Part shown: positions 54,140 through 63,922 of the stretch, piece by piece
How positions within the stretch are numbered: the stretch's first letter is position 1
Layout: each line of letters opens with the position of its first letter
Source: Clostridioides mangenotii TR
GTDB lineage: Bacteria; Bacillota; Clostridia; Peptostreptococcales; Peptostreptococcaceae
Assembly: GCF_000498755.1 (NCBI RefSeq)
Contig: NZ_AXUS01000015.1
Coordinates: forward strand, 1 to 64,000
Length of the DNA: 64,000 bases
Reading direction: 5' to 3'
Translations under genes and position numbers: made by a program
Notes under the pieces: model-generated
The model's input: only the letters and a program-made list of their open reading frames with translations
The model's database searches: none
What the model was told of the DNA's origin: nothing

Positions 54140-54553
54140 CTATTTTTCAATAAAATTGATACTTTTATTAATTAGGTATTGTAACCTATCCATCTGTTTA
54201 TCCAGATATAGATAACCAATAAGAGCTTCAAACCCTGTTGCGTGTTTGTAGTCTATTATATCACCATTCTTAGGAGATGTATTAGACTTTTGATTTCTTC
54301 CTCTTTTGTAAATTCTATGCTCATCTTCAGTTAATTCATCCTCGATACAATGGATTATATCCGCTTGAGCCTTTGCCTTTACATAATTTATAGCCAATTT
54401 ATGAAGATCATTAACTTTTTTATTCTTGTTGCACTTAATTAAGTGATCTCTTATATATGTTTCATATACTGTGTCTCCAATATAAGCAAGTACTAATGGA
54501 GACATAGTTATAAGGTCACTTTTTCCTAAGATACTTTCTATACTCTTTTCCAC
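54140..54553 (-). CDS. mrnC: Mini-ribonuclease III
   Basis: 137 aa RNase III catalytic domain without the dsRNA-binding domain (LAYIGDTVYETYIRDHL; KHATGFEALIGYLYL). Processes 23S rRNA ends. Overlaps the cysS end by 16 bases. Confidence 0.95.
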   Translation of the reverse strand: MEKSIESILGKSDLITMSPLVLAYIGDTVYETYIRDHLIKCNKNKKVNDLHKLAINYVKAKAQADIIHCIEDELTEDEHRIYKRGRNQKSNTSPKNGDIIDYKHATGFEALIGYLYLDKQMDRLQYLINKSINFIEK

Positions 54554-55944
54554 TGTACACCTTGTCTAGTGTCTTCAAGCACTATACCTTTATCTAAAAG
54601 TTCTTGTCTTATCTGATCCGCTAATTCAAACTGCTTGTTTTTCTTAGCTTCGGTTCTTTTATTGATTAGATCTTCAATTTCATCATCTAGAACTTCATCT
54701 TTTTTCTTATTAACTATATTTATTACTCTTGTAAGCTCTTCAAATAAAGCTAAAGACTTCTCTACAAACTCTTTTGATGAGTTTTCATTTACATGAGTAT
54801 TTATAAATTTTGCTAATTCAAATATTATACTTACAGCATCTGCAGTATTTAAATCATCATCCATAGCTTCTATATATTTAGCTTTGTATTTATCTAACTC
54901 TGGCAGTAATGCGCTCTCTGTGTCGCTTAAAACAGCATCAGTTATATTAGATAGAGTAAACTCTAGTTTATTTTTAGTGTTGTAAAGTCTCTCAAGTCCA
55001 GCTTTTGCTTGATTAAGCATTTCATCACTAAAGTTAACTGGATTTCTGTAGTGAGCAGATAGCATAAAGAATCTAACTATCTCTAAATCGTAAAGTTTAG
55101 ATATATCCCTTACTGTAAAGAAATTCCCTTTAGATTTACTCATTTTCTCATTGTTTATATTTATATATCCATTGTGCATCCAGTACTTAGCAAATGGCTT
55201 TCCACTTCTAGCTTCACTTTGAGCTATTTCGTTCTCATGGTGAGGGAATGTTAAATCTTGACCTCCCGCATGTACATCTATAGTTTCACCTAAGTATCTC
55301 TTAGACATCACAGAACACTCTATATGCCATCCAGGTCTTCCTTCTCCCCATGGACTATCCCATCCAGGTTCATTCTCTTTTTTTGCTTTCCAAAGAACAA
55401 AGTCCATTGGATTATTCTTTTTATCGTTTATTTCTATTCTTGCACCAGCTTCTAGCTCTTCTTGATTTTGCTTAGAAAGCTTTCCGTATTCATTGAATTT
55501 TTTTGTATCAAAGTATACATCGCCCTCTGATGCGTATGCAAATCCTTTATTTTCTAAATCTTTAATAAAATCTATGATTTGCTCGATATTCTCAGTCACT
55601 CTTGGGTGTACATCCGCTCTTTTTATACCTAAACCATCGCAATCAATAAAATATTCCTTTATATATTTATCAGCAACTTCAGTAGGAGTTATCCCTTCCT
55701 CAATGCTTCTCTTTATAATTTTATCGTCAACATCTGTAAAGTTCTGAACGTAAGTTACATCATATCCTCTGTACTCAAGGTATCTTCTAAAAGTATCAAA
55801 TATTATAAAAGGTCTTGCGTTACCTATATGGATAAAATTGTAAACAGTAGGCCCACAAACGTACATTTTTACCTTTCCTTCTTCTAACGGCACAAATTCT
55901 TCTTTTGACTTACTTAACGTATTATATACCTTCACACTAATCAC
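54538..55944 (-). CDS. cysS: cysteinyl-tRNA synthetase
   Basis: 468 aa. Zinc/Cys site MYVCGPTVYN, HIGNARP (HIGH), HHENEIAQSE, KMSKSKGNF (KMSKS). No T-box leader was found upstream. Confidence 0.97.
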   Translation of the reverse strand: MISVKVYNTLSKSKEEFVPLEEGKVKMYVCGPTVYNFIHIGNARPFIIFDTFRRYLEYRGYDVTYVQNFTDVDDKIIKRSIEEGITPTEVADKYIKEYFIDCDGLGIKRADVHPRVTENIEQIIDFIKDLENKGFAYASEGDVYFDTKKFNEYGKLSKQNQEELEAGARIEINDKKNNPMDFVLWKAKKENEPGWDSPWGEGRPGWHIECSVMSKRYLGETIDVHAGGQDLTFPHHENEIAQSEARSGKPFAKYWMHNGYININNEKMSKSKGNFFTVRDISKLYDLEIVRFFMLSAHYRNPVNFSDEMLNQAKAGLERLYNTKNKLEFTLSNITDAVLSDTESALLPELDKYKAKYIEAMDDDLNTADAVSIIFELAKFINTHVNENSSKEFVEKSLALFEELTRVINIVNKKKDEVLDDEIEDLINKRTEAKKNKQFELADQIRQELLDKGIVLEDTRQGVQWKRV

Positions 55945-56072
55945 CTCACAAGTATTTATTTTAATTATTATTAATTATCATATTATTATATTATAAGTTA
56001 AAATCTGTATAAATAATAGTATTACTACTACTTTTTAGCTTATACACAAATAATAGTAATACTAGCATTTAT
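55945..56072. other. intergenic region with inverted repeat
   Basis: ATAGTATTACTA near 56008 is inverted as TAGTAATACTA near 56054; possibly a weak terminator of the 50-aa gene. Confidence 0.3.
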
Positions 56073-56225
56073 TTATTCCTCTAGAAATGAAACCTTTTGC
56101 GCTGAACATTTTTCATAAGTATCTTGAGAAATAAGTTCCTCATCTTTTAAATCATCCAAAATCGTTAAATACTCACTACAAAGTTCTTGTAACTCCTTTT
56201 TTATTTCATCCATGCTACTATACAT
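56073..56225 (-). CDS. 50-aa small protein
   Basis: MYSSMDEIKKELQELCSEYL then TILDDLKDEELISQDTYEKC and a short tail; AGGGGG nine bases upstream of ATG. Predicted two-helix hairpin, acidic. Size and helical hairpin recall Spo0E-like regulators, but the SQELD motif is absent. Not assigned. Confidence 0.5.
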   Translation of the reverse strand: MYSSMDEIKKELQELCSEYLTILDDLKDEELISQDTYEKCSAQKVSFLEE

Positions 56226-56756
56226 ATTAATTACCCCCTATAATTAAATAAAAACAACAACAGTACTATTTTTTATGAATTCATCAAATGCAAAAGGTCA
56301 ACTCTAATAAAATACTTTTAAGCCCCCACTTAATATGTTTATTACAAAACAAGTATTTTATGTCTGCATAATATATTAAATTTATTCTGCCAAACTCCTT
56401 CAGGTAGTTATTTAAACATATTCGGTTATTTATGATAAAATTTAATAAAGAATTACAATAAAATTATTTAAAACATATCTTACTTCAATTTAATTTATTG
56501 TAAATGATAAGATATTGTTGATTTTTCTTAAAAGCTATCTAGTTTTTATTTGTAATTTTTTTATCGACACGCAGATTTTTTAATCAACAAGATGTAAAAG
56601 TCAACTTTTATACGCTTAAATTTTTAAAATAACCTCTTCTCTTAACAACTCAATTAATTTTTTACTACCTGCTATTTTTTCTAAACAAAGTTCTAAAAGA
56701 AGTTTGTTATCTGCTATAAGTTTTCTCAGATTAGAAAATAAAATACATAAAACAAA
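56226..56756. other. intergenic region
   Basis: Mostly AT-rich. 56621-56745 (minus) is open for about 40 codons (LRKLIADNKLLLELCLEKIA and on) without a start signal; possibly a relic. No RNA gene seen. Confidence 0.3.
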
Positions 56757-56786
56757 GAGACACCTGAACGGCAATTCAGATGTCTC
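56757..56786 (-). terminator. zinc operon terminator
   Basis: GAGACA.CTGAA pairs with TTCAG.TGTCTC (one mismatch), then TTTGTTTT on the minus strand. Confidence 0.75.
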
Positions 56787-56936
56787 AAAGACGGTTAAAT
56801 TTATTTTTATTGTTTAAGGAACGACACCTAAAGCCGAATTAGTCTTGATCCTTTCAATTACTATGTTCTTTTCTTATTTTTAGTATATCTCTTAAATAAT
56901 CCCCAAATCAAATTAAAGCTGTATGAATATTTACTT

Positions 56937-57788
56937 TTAATATGGATATATATAATCTTCTGTTGGATCTGCGGAATATATATTATTTACATTAATTTGT
57001 GGATCTTCTATACCATTTCTTTCTTCTTTTATTATGGTTCCTTCCACTGTTACCCATGTATCAGACTCCAGCTCACTTCCCTTGTTATACTTACATACAA
57101 AACCACATGGCGACAAATCTGCTGCACAACATGTCATCATAAGTCTAGCTGCAACAAATTCGTCCTCGTCCATTTCTAGATCCTTATATACAAAACCTTT
57201 TATAGAGATTTTAAACCCTATATATTTATCAATATCCATATATATTTCATTGTACCACTGAGAGAATTCATTATGAGATACTGTTATCTTCTTATTTTCT
57301 TCATCATATCCATGAAGTAGTATTTCTTCACCAAATACATTTACGGTTACATATTTTCCGCTACCCACTGAATCATTGTCCATATTACTTTTTTTAGATA
57401 AATTCTTTGAATCTCGACTCTTTAGTGCTCCATTATTTTCTCTCATATCATTTGTAGCACCACTAGTTAGATCATTTCCATTTATTAACTTAGATGAGAG
57501 ATTCTCTACAGATACTGAACCATGAGGCAATACAAATAGTAGTATAGGTAAAATTAATACAAAACAATGGTATACTCTTTTTCTATATTGTGGTCTATAT
57601 AAGTTTCTAATGCTAAAAATAATCCATATGAGCATTACTGCCATTATATAAATCAAATAAGGCATCATTTTAGAAGTTACATAATTCAAGTACTTGCCAG
57701 TATATACTAAGTGTAATATTACAACGAAAAAAACAGTATAACAAGAGGTTTCTATAAGAACCTGGTAGTTTAACTCTCTCCCCTTCAT
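56937..57788 (-). CDS. TIGR03943-family putative permease subunit
   Basis: 283 aa. Three N-terminal helices (about 10-100), a Ser/Asn-rich linker, then a soluble domain with MTCCAADLSPCGFVC (about 218), a Cys-rich motif typical of the family. Always found beside the CobW-linked permease (ArsP_1/DUF318); overlaps it by four bases. Likely the partner in metal or metal-chelate export or uptake. Confidence 0.8.
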   Translation of the reverse strand: MKGRELNYQVLIETSCYTVFFVVILHLVYTGKYLNYVTSKMMPYLIYIMAVMLIWIIFSIRNLYRPQYRKRVYHCFVLILPILLFVLPHGSVSVENLSSKLINGNDLTSGATNDMRENNGALKSRDSKNLSKKSNMDNDSVGSGKYVTVNVFGEEILLHGYDEENKKITVSHNEFSQWYNEIYMDIDKYIGFKISIKGFVYKDLEMDEDEFVAARLMMTCCAADLSPCGFVCKYNKGSELESDTWVTVEGTIIKEERNGIEDPQINVNNIYSADPTEDYIYPY

Positions 57789-59395
57789 AGTAAATAACCT
57801 CCTAATCCAGTGCTAAAGAATATAGCCACCGTACTATAACATATAAAGAATGTTATTAAAGCTAATTTTACTATGAATTTCGCTGAAAATCCGCTTGACA
57901 ACATTATTATATTTTTTATATCAATCATAGGTCCGAATACAAGGAATCCTATAATAGAGCCTACTGGCAATTTAATTGCAAAACTCCGTGCAATTGTTGC
58001 ATCTGAAGAAGAACAAAGTGACAGGAAAAACGCCATTAACATCATAACTACAATAGATATGTATAAATTAGTATCTTTGTGTATCAATAACGTATTTGAA
58101 ATAAATACTTGATAAGATGATGAAATAAATGCTCCTATCATTAGGAATTTCCCCACATTAAAAAACTCCATCTGAGAGTGACGTATGAATAATGCTATTT
58201 TATCAGACAACGTAGTGATATTCTCAATCCCCTCAAAACAACCACAGCTACAAAGATTATTATCAATACTGCTCAATAAAAACTCGCCTCTCGGTTTCCA
58301 TACAGAAAATACTATACCAACTAATACAGCTATTATGACCCCCATACAAACTCTAGCAAGTACGATTCTAATGTTTCCATTAAAAGCAACATAAGTAGAT
58401 AAGATTACCACTGGGTTAACAATAGGGGCAACTAATAAAAACACTATTGCAGAAGAAATAGGCACTCCCTTTTTCACAATACTTCTGAAAATAGGTATAG
58501 AAGCACAATCACATACAGGTAAACAGAACCCCGCTATTATCGAAAATAAAAAGCCTGTACTAATTCTTTTAGGATACTTTCTTTCTAACCATTCCTTTGA
58601 TATGAAAACTTGAATTAGCGATGACAGTATTACACCTATCATTAAAAAAGGTAACCCCTGAAGCAATATCCCTAAAAATATATTTATCGTAGTATCAACC
58701 TGAATAAACATCGTATTAAATAACATTCTAAATACATAATAGAATACAATAAATAACAATATGCAACTACATAATCCATTTATGGGATGAAATTTTTTTT
58801 TATACAAAAGCTTATCAATCTTTTTAATAGACTTTAAAGGATAAATTTTTACACCTTTATTGATACTATGAATGATTCTTTTAAAGCTAGTGAACCCTTT
58901 ATTTATATTTCTCGCCATAACTATATCACTATTTGCAATCTGCTCTATTAGCGGACTACCTACTTTTCCTATTATAACTTCGAACTTTCCAATATCCACT
59001 ATATTAATTACCTTCTGTATCTTGCACAAATCGCATAAAAACTCATCTTTTGGGTTGCTTTTGGATGGTACATATAAAAACATCGATTGAAGAATTGAAA
59101 AAGACGTAACCCCATTCCATTCTATCCATATCTCATCTATATCGTTATCAAGCAAGTATTCCTTTATTTGCCTAACTACACAATTTTTATCTTTATCAAG
59201 TTCTTTTTTGGAAAAATAAAGAACATCATGATTTGGGTGCTTATCTGCAATCCCTACTTCACCTGACTCAAATTGTATTATACATAATCGTTTCTGTAAC
59301 ATCTTTTGCCTGTTAAAAAACTGATTCAAAAATGTTGTCTTTCCTGAATACAAAAACCCTGTGATGATGTATACAGGAATATAACTTGCTCTCAT
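57785..59395 (-). CDS. CobW-like GTPase / ArsP_1-type permease fusion
   Basis: 536 aa. Residues 1-200 resemble a G3E GTPase: P-loop GFLYSGKTT (12-20), WIEWNGVTS in place of the usual E.SG, but no CxCC metal motif. Residues 208-536 form an eight-helix permease with GFCLPVCDCASIPIFR (metal-type CxC), VAPIVNPVVILS and FGPMIDIKN, the DUF318/ArsP_1 pattern. The two are normally separate genes. Overlaps both neighbours by four bases. Probably a Zn-responsive transporter with its own nucleotide-binding module. Confidence 0.8.
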   Translation of the reverse strand: MRASYIPVYIITGFLYSGKTTFLNQFFNRQKMLQKRLCIIQFESGEVGIADKHPNHDVLYFSKKELDKDKNCVVRQIKEYLLDNDIDEIWIEWNGVTSFSILQSMFLYVPSKSNPKDEFLCDLCKIQKVINIVDIGKFEVIIGKVGSPLIEQIANSDIVMARNINKGFTSFKRIIHSINKGVKIYPLKSIKKIDKLLYKKKFHPINGLCSCILLFIVFYYVFRMLFNTMFIQVDTTINIFLGILLQGLPFLMIGVILSSLIQVFISKEWLERKYPKRISTGFLFSIIAGFCLPVCDCASIPIFRSIVKKGVPISSAIVFLLVAPIVNPVVILSTYVAFNGNIRIVLARVCMGVIIAVLVGIVFSVWKPRGEFLLSSIDNNLCSCGCFEGIENITTLSDKIALFIRHSQMEFFNVGKFLMIGAFISSSYQVFISNTLLIHKDTNLYISIVVMMLMAFFLSLCSSSDATIARSFAIKLPVGSIIGFLVFGPMIDIKNIIMLSSGFSAKFIVKLALITFFICYSTVAIFFSTGLGGYLL

Positions 59396-60387
59396 ATCCT
59401 CTCATTAAATAAATCTTTCAATTTTTGGCGGTCTAAGTTCTCCCCAATTATAGATAAAAAATTTTCTTTAACCGCGGATTCTTCTATTTTTACTTCTCCA
59501 GGCAAGTATTGAAGATTTACAAAGTGATCTTTCTCTTTTAAGATTCCTTTTGCTCTTAAAACAGTTCCATAATTAAATTTTTCTATTTCATTTATCTTTT
59601 CTATGATTTCTTCGCACTTTACATTATTCTCAAAATATATGGTTATTGTATCAAATACATCATTTGCATTGTGACTATGACTGCAACTACAACATTCATT
59701 CGCTCCGTGATCGCGACAATCATTATTCTCAACAGAATTACAATCCTCATATAAATTACATTTCTGTATATCTTCTTGAATATCTATAAAGTCATTGAAC
59801 TCTGCACTAGTAAGGAAATCATCAAATTGTATATCGTCCCACGAATTTGTGAAAATGCCTGCCTTAGTGTTTATTTTATTAATAATACTCAGAGCAGATT
59901 GGCTCTTTTTATTATTTTCTTCATACCTACTAAATATGATAATATCTGCATTTTTTACCTGATCCTCAAAAAAATCCCCGAAATTCTCCAAATATATCTC
60001 ACATCTATTGGCATCTACAACAGTTATTTTTTTTGCTATTTTAATCGATTCACAAATTGAAGGATCTTTACATGCATCTATAACATCGGACAGCTTACTT
60101 ACACCAGAAGGTTCTATTATTATTTTATCTGGTTTATACTGATCTATAATCTCATGTAGAGATTTTACGAAATCACCTGAAAGAGTACAACAAATACAAC
60201 CTGAATTCAGTTCTTTAACCAGAAAACCATTGTCTTTCAAAAGTGCTGCATCCATGCTAACTTCTCCAAAATCATTTTCAATTAATGCTATGTTTTGATC
60301 CTTAAACGATTCTCTTAATAGTTTTTGTATTAATGTGGTCTTTCCTGAACCCAAAAAACCCGATATAACATAAACTTCTCTATTCAT
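59392..60387 (-). CDS. CobW/COG0523-family G3E GTPase metallochaperone
   Basis: 331 aa. P-loop GFLGSGKTT (10-18), ENDFGEVSMDA, zinc-binding CICC (64-67), EPSGVSK. A His/Cys cluster (CRDHGANECCSCSHSHN, about 228-245) could bind several zinc ions. C-terminal CobW_C domain. In zinc-regulated operons such proteins insert Zn into client enzymes when zinc is scarce. Confidence 0.88.
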   Translation of the reverse strand: MNREVYVISGFLGSGKTTLIQKLLRESFKDQNIALIENDFGEVSMDAALLKDNGFLVKELNSGCICCTLSGDFVKSLHEIIDQYKPDKIIIEPSGVSKLSDVIDACKDPSICESIKIAKKITVVDANRCEIYLENFGDFFEDQVKNADIIIFSRYEENNKKSQSALSIINKINTKAGIFTNSWDDIQFDDFLTSAEFNDFIDIQEDIQKCNLYEDCNSVENNDCRDHGANECCSCSHSHNANDVFDTITIYFENNVKCEEIIEKINEIEKFNYGTVLRAKGILKEKDHFVNLQYLPGEVKIEESAVKENFLSIIGENLDRQKLKDLFNERI

Positions 60388-60426
60388 TTTTTTCTCCTTA
60401 TTTTATACAATCCATTTTCTCTAAAA

Positions 60427-61236
60427 TTAACGTAACAACTTAAAGAAAACTCTTTTGAATAATAAAATAAAGGTAAATATTATTACACCTATTAAAACAA
60501 TTGTTCCGCCCGGTTTTAATCTTAAATAATAAGATATGAATAAGCCTATAATTGTAAAAACAACCGCAAAAATTATTGAATACAATACAGTTTGCCTATA
60601 ATTTTTTGCAAATTGCATTACACAAGCTACGGGTATAACCATCATAGAGGATACAATTAAAGCTCCGACCGTACGAGCTGCAATAGACACAGTAATAGCC
60701 GTTAATATTGTAAAAATAAAATTAGTTATATTTACTGGAACTCCTGCTAATCTTGCAGATCGTTCGTCAAATGTTATAAAAAATAATTCTTTATACAAAA
60801 TAATAAAGGTAATTAAAACTACACAACTTACGATAATTACCATATACATTTCAAAATCACTAATAGCTACTATACTCCCAAAAAGGAAGCTATTAAAATT
60901 AGCCGAGTTTTTAGTAAAGCTGGATAGTATACCAGCTAGTCCTACGCCAGCTGACATTATAATAGCTATAGATATTTCAGAGTATTGAGGAATTTTTTTA
61001 CGAATAAACTCAATCCCCAATGCGGCAATAATACAAAATACTATAGCACCTAAAATGGGGTTTATTCCCAATATCAAGCCTGCCGCTACTCCTGCTAATG
61101 AAGTATGCGATAATGCATCACCCATCATGGATAGTCTTTTCAATACAATTATAACCCCAATACACGGAATGATCATGGCTAGTAAAATCCCAACTATAAA
61201 GGCCCTTTGCATAAATACATATTCAAATATCTCCAT
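60427..61236 (-). CDS. znuB: zinc/manganese ABC transporter permease
   Basis: 269 aa ABC-3 family, about eight helices (GDALSHTSLAGVAAGLILGI is the family signature). Partner of the adjacent ATPase and binding protein. The symbol is by operon context; Mn transport is not excluded. Confidence 0.88.
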   Translation of the reverse strand: MEIFEYVFMQRAFIVGILLAMIIPCIGVIIVLKRLSMMGDALSHTSLAGVAAGLILGINPILGAIVFCIIAALGIEFIRKKIPQYSEISIAIIMSAGVGLAGILSSFTKNSANFNSFLFGSIVAISDFEMYMVIIVSCVVLITFIILYKELFFITFDERSARLAGVPVNITNFIFTILTAITVSIAARTVGALIVSSMMVIPVACVMQFAKNYRQTVLYSIIFAVVFTIIGLFISYYLRLKPGGTIVLIGVIIFTFILLFKRVFFKLLR

Positions 61237-61287
61237 AAATTTCTACCTCTCTATTGATGGAAAATAATTGTCGCCAATAGGCTCATC

Positions 61288-61959
61288 CTAATTATTTACC
61301 TCTTTTAAAACGCCATCTTCAAGTAACATTGTCTTTGTAACAAAATTATATGTTCGCTTTATGTCATGTGTTATCATAATGATTGTCATACGATTATTTT
61401 TATTAAGCTCTGATAATAGCTCATAAAATGAATAAGAACTTTTTTCATCTACCCCAGTGGTTGGCTCATCTAAAATCATTACCTCTGGATTTGACACTAA
61501 AGCTCTTGCAAGTAAAACCTTTTGCCTTTGCCCACCGGACATACTACCTATTAAACTTTTAGAATATCCCTGCATACCAACCATCTCTAACGAATTTTTA
61601 GTTTTTTGATTATGTTCTTCCTTAGCGAAACGAAATAAACCTATTTGTGAATAAAGATTGGCACGGACAACTTCTTCAGCAGAAGCTGGGAAAAAACGCT
61701 GATAGGATAATCCGCTCTGTGATATATATCCTATTTTTGTCCATTGATTAAAATTTTTTATATTTTGTCCTAGAAGTTTGATTTCGCCCTCTGTTGGTGA
61801 AAGCTCTCCCAACAATAATTTAATTAATGTACTCTTTCCAGCACCATTAGAACCAATTATCGAAACGAAATCTCCTTTTGATACATCAAAATTTATATCT
61901 GAAAGAACTTGTTCTTCTCTATATGAAAACTTTAGATTTTTAACACTTATAATATTCAT
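61288..61959 (-). CDS. znuC: zinc/manganese ABC transporter ATPase
   Basis: 223 aa. Walker A GSNGAGKST, signature MSGGQRQK, Walker B VMILDEPTTGVD, switch THD. 16 bp downstream of the binding-protein gene. Confidence 0.9.
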   Translation of the reverse strand: MNIISVKNLKFSYREEQVLSDINFDVSKGDFVSIIGSNGAGKSTLIKLLLGELSPTEGEIKLLGQNIKNFNQWTKIGYISQSGLSYQRFFPASAEEVVRANLYSQIGLFRFAKEEHNQKTKNSLEMVGMQGYSKSLIGSMSGGQRQKVLLARALVSNPEVMILDEPTTGVDEKSSYSFYELLSELNKNNRMTIIMITHDIKRTYNFVTKTMLLEDGVLKEVNN

Positions 61960-61975
61960 TTATATCACCACTTCA

Positions 61976-62938
61976 CTACTGTAATGCTAATTTTAGTGAT
62001 TCCAAGTTTTTACGCATTACAGAAAAATAATCTTCATCACTTGAGGTTTCCTTTGCACTGAGTCCTTCTATTGGATTTAACACATCTGTCTTTGCACCAG
62101 TTGCATCAGCAATGGTTTTTGCCACTTTTGGACTCACCAATTCTTCAAAGAAAATCACCTTTACCTTGTTTTTCTTTACGAATTTGATAATCTCAGACAT
62201 TCTAGCTGGATCCGGCTCTGAATCAGGAGACATTCCTTCGATTCCTACTTGGTTTAATCCATAAGCTTCGCATAGGTAACCAAATGCCTCATGAGAAACA
62301 ACAATGTCTTTGTTTGAAAGCGGAGTTAATACCTCTTTATATTCTTTATCTAATTTATCTAATTCTTTAGCGTATTTAGCATAATTATTTTCGTAGAATT
62401 CTTTATTAGTAGGATCCACTTGAACAAATGTATCCTTTATATCTTTCATTTCCTGTTTTGCATTTTTAGGATCCATCCAAACATGTGGATCAGAAATACT
62501 ATTTTCATTATATTCATTAGCGCTGCTGTGATTTTCATCCTCTTTATCATGAGAGTGACCTTTAGTTAATTTTATATTCTTTGATGCTTCAAGCTTAACG
62601 AGATCTTCATTTTGTGTGCTTTTTAAAATGTCCTCAACCCAATGCTCCATACCCGCTCCATTATATATAAATAAATCTGCTTTTTCTAAATTAGTTATGT
62701 CTTTAGCAGTAGGCTCCCAATCATGGGGTTCGACCCCTGATGGAACCATATTTATAATTGTTGCTTTATTTCCAGCAATTTTTTGAGCGAAGTCATACAT
62801 AGGGTATATACTAGTCAAAACATTAAGCTCTTCTCCCTTAGAATCTAATTGTTCAATTTCTTTATTGCAACCCGTTAACAAACTAAATAACACAATTGTA
62901 ATCATAGTTAGAAAACAATTTCTTTTAAGTTTTTTCAT
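61976..62938 (-). CDS. znuA: zinc ABC transporter substrate-binding lipoprotein
   Basis: 320 aa cluster A-I binding protein. Lipobox LLTGC. Metal ligands: VPSGVEPHDWEPT, DPHVWMDP, HEAFGYL; a His/Asp/Glu-rich loop (KGHSHDKEDENH, about 121-132) favours zinc over manganese. First of the znuACB set. Confidence 0.9.
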   Translation of the reverse strand: MKKLKRNCFLTMITIVLFSLLTGCNKEIEQLDSKGEELNVLTSIYPMYDFAQKIAGNKATIINMVPSGVEPHDWEPTAKDITNLEKADLFIYNGAGMEHWVEDILKSTQNEDLVKLEASKNIKLTKGHSHDKEDENHSSANEYNENSISDPHVWMDPKNAKQEMKDIKDTFVQVDPTNKEFYENNYAKYAKELDKLDKEYKEVLTPLSNKDIVVSHEAFGYLCEAYGLNQVGIEGMSPDSEPDPARMSEIIKFVKKNKVKVIFFEELVSPKVAKTIADATGAKTDVLNPIEGLSAKETSSDEDYFSVMRKNLESLKLALQ

Positions 62939-62978
62939 AATAACCCTCCATAATATTGTATTTAAGCTTATGTATGAG

Positions 62979-63284
62979 TTAATTATTTAACCTAACTTTT
63001 AACGTAATCAGCGTATGTGTTGCCTTATATGAATTCGCATAAAATAGTAGATTTAAATATGCACCGATAACTAGAAATACTCCTGTTATCGGCATTATAC
63101 CAGTACTTAATTGTCTTAGAGCATTTTCTACTTCTTGTATATGTACGCAAATCTGACATGTATCTCCAACACAATTGTGATTTGTTTCTTCAAATATGTA
63201 AAAAGATGAAAGGAGGTAAATAACAATAAAAGTAATACACATCGTAAGTGCAAGTGAATTTCTAATTTTAATATTATTTTTCAT
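62979..63284 (-). CDS. small two-helix membrane protein
   Basis: 101 aa. Two membrane helices with a loop NHNCVGDTCQICVHI between them (three Cys, one His), a possible outward metal site. GGAGGT before ATG. No named family, but its place between fur and znuA suggests a metal role. Confidence 0.65.
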   Translation of the reverse strand: MKNNIKIRNSLALTMCITFIVIYLLSSFYIFEETNHNCVGDTCQICVHIQEVENALRQLSTGIMPITGVFLVIGAYLNLLFYANSYKATHTLITLKVRLNN

Positions 63285-63316
63285 TGTAATTAACCTCCTT
63301 CCTCATAATTTTTATT

Positions 63317-63736
63317 TTATATTTTCTTATTAGAACATTTATCGCATTTACCATAAAACATTGTCTTTAATGAATTTAGATTAAATCCATGATTTTTTAG
63401 TAAATGCTTCTGTATATTATTTAATTCGTCACACTGAAAATGGATTAGGCCTCCACATTCATCGCATTTAAAATGAAAGTGCTCCTCTAATTGATCTTCT
63501 TCATCCACATATTGATAACATGCACCTGATACGCCATCGATTACATATTTTCTAACCGCACCATCATTTACAAGTTTATCTAAATATCTATATACAGTTG
63601 ACATACCTATTTTCATATCATTTTCTAAGAAATAATCTGTAATTTGATTTATTGTTACATGTTTACCATCAAGTGATTTTATGTAAGACAGGATAGATTC
63701 CTTTTGCTTCGTTTTATAATTTGTAGATTTCTTCAC
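63317..63736 (-). CDS. Fur-family metal regulator (probable Zur)
   Basis: 139 aa. Winged helix 1-85 (TINQITDYFLENDMKIGMST; VYRYLDKLV), then EEHFHFKCDECGGLIHF with His ligands and CxxC, and a C-terminal CDKCSNK pair forming the structural zinc site. GTG start eight bases after GGAGGGG. Heads the zinc operon and faces two Fur boxes in its own promoter, so it is autoregulated. Zur is favoured over Fur/PerR by neighbours only. Confidence 0.85.
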   Translation of the reverse strand: MKKSTNYKTKQKESILSYIKSLDGKHVTINQITDYFLENDMKIGMSTVYRYLDKLVNDGAVRKYVIDGVSGACYQYVDEEDQLEEHFHFKCDECGGLIHFQCDELNNIQKHLLKNHGFNLNSLKTMFYGKCDKCSNKKI

Positions 63737-63754
63737 TTATATAACCCCTCCAAT

Positions 63755-63820
63755 TTGAAAACCATTTTCAATTTACCATATTAAATTTTTGATGTCAAGC
63801 AAATTGACAATCATTTTCAA
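63755..63820 (-). promoter_or_regulatory. promoter with two Fur/Zur boxes
   Basis: Minus-strand TTGACA (63793-63798), 17-bp spacer, TAAATT (63770-63775). Boxes TTGAAAACCATTTTCAA (63755-63771) and TTGACAATCATTTTCAA (63804-63820) fit the 7-1-7 palindrome with one mismatch each. One covers the -10, the other lies upstream of the -35. Confidence 0.85.
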
Positions 63821-63869
63821 ATTTAAATCTAAATTAAATATATAAGATTTAGTCATTTCATAAGAATAT

Positions 63870-63904
63870 AAAAAAACTCTAAAGTAACTTTAGTTACTTT
63901 AGAG
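63870..63904 (-). terminator. terminator of the gene at the right edge
   Basis: CTCTAAAGTAAC-TTTA-GTTACTTTAGAG (12-bp stem) then T7 on the minus strand. Confidence 0.9.
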
Positions 63905-63922
63905 TCTATAATATTTTTATTT

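Noticed and set aside
55945-56240. T-box leader for cysS
   Set aside because: No specifier stem or T-box (TGGNACCGCG-like) sequence was found; a small gene occupies part of the space.
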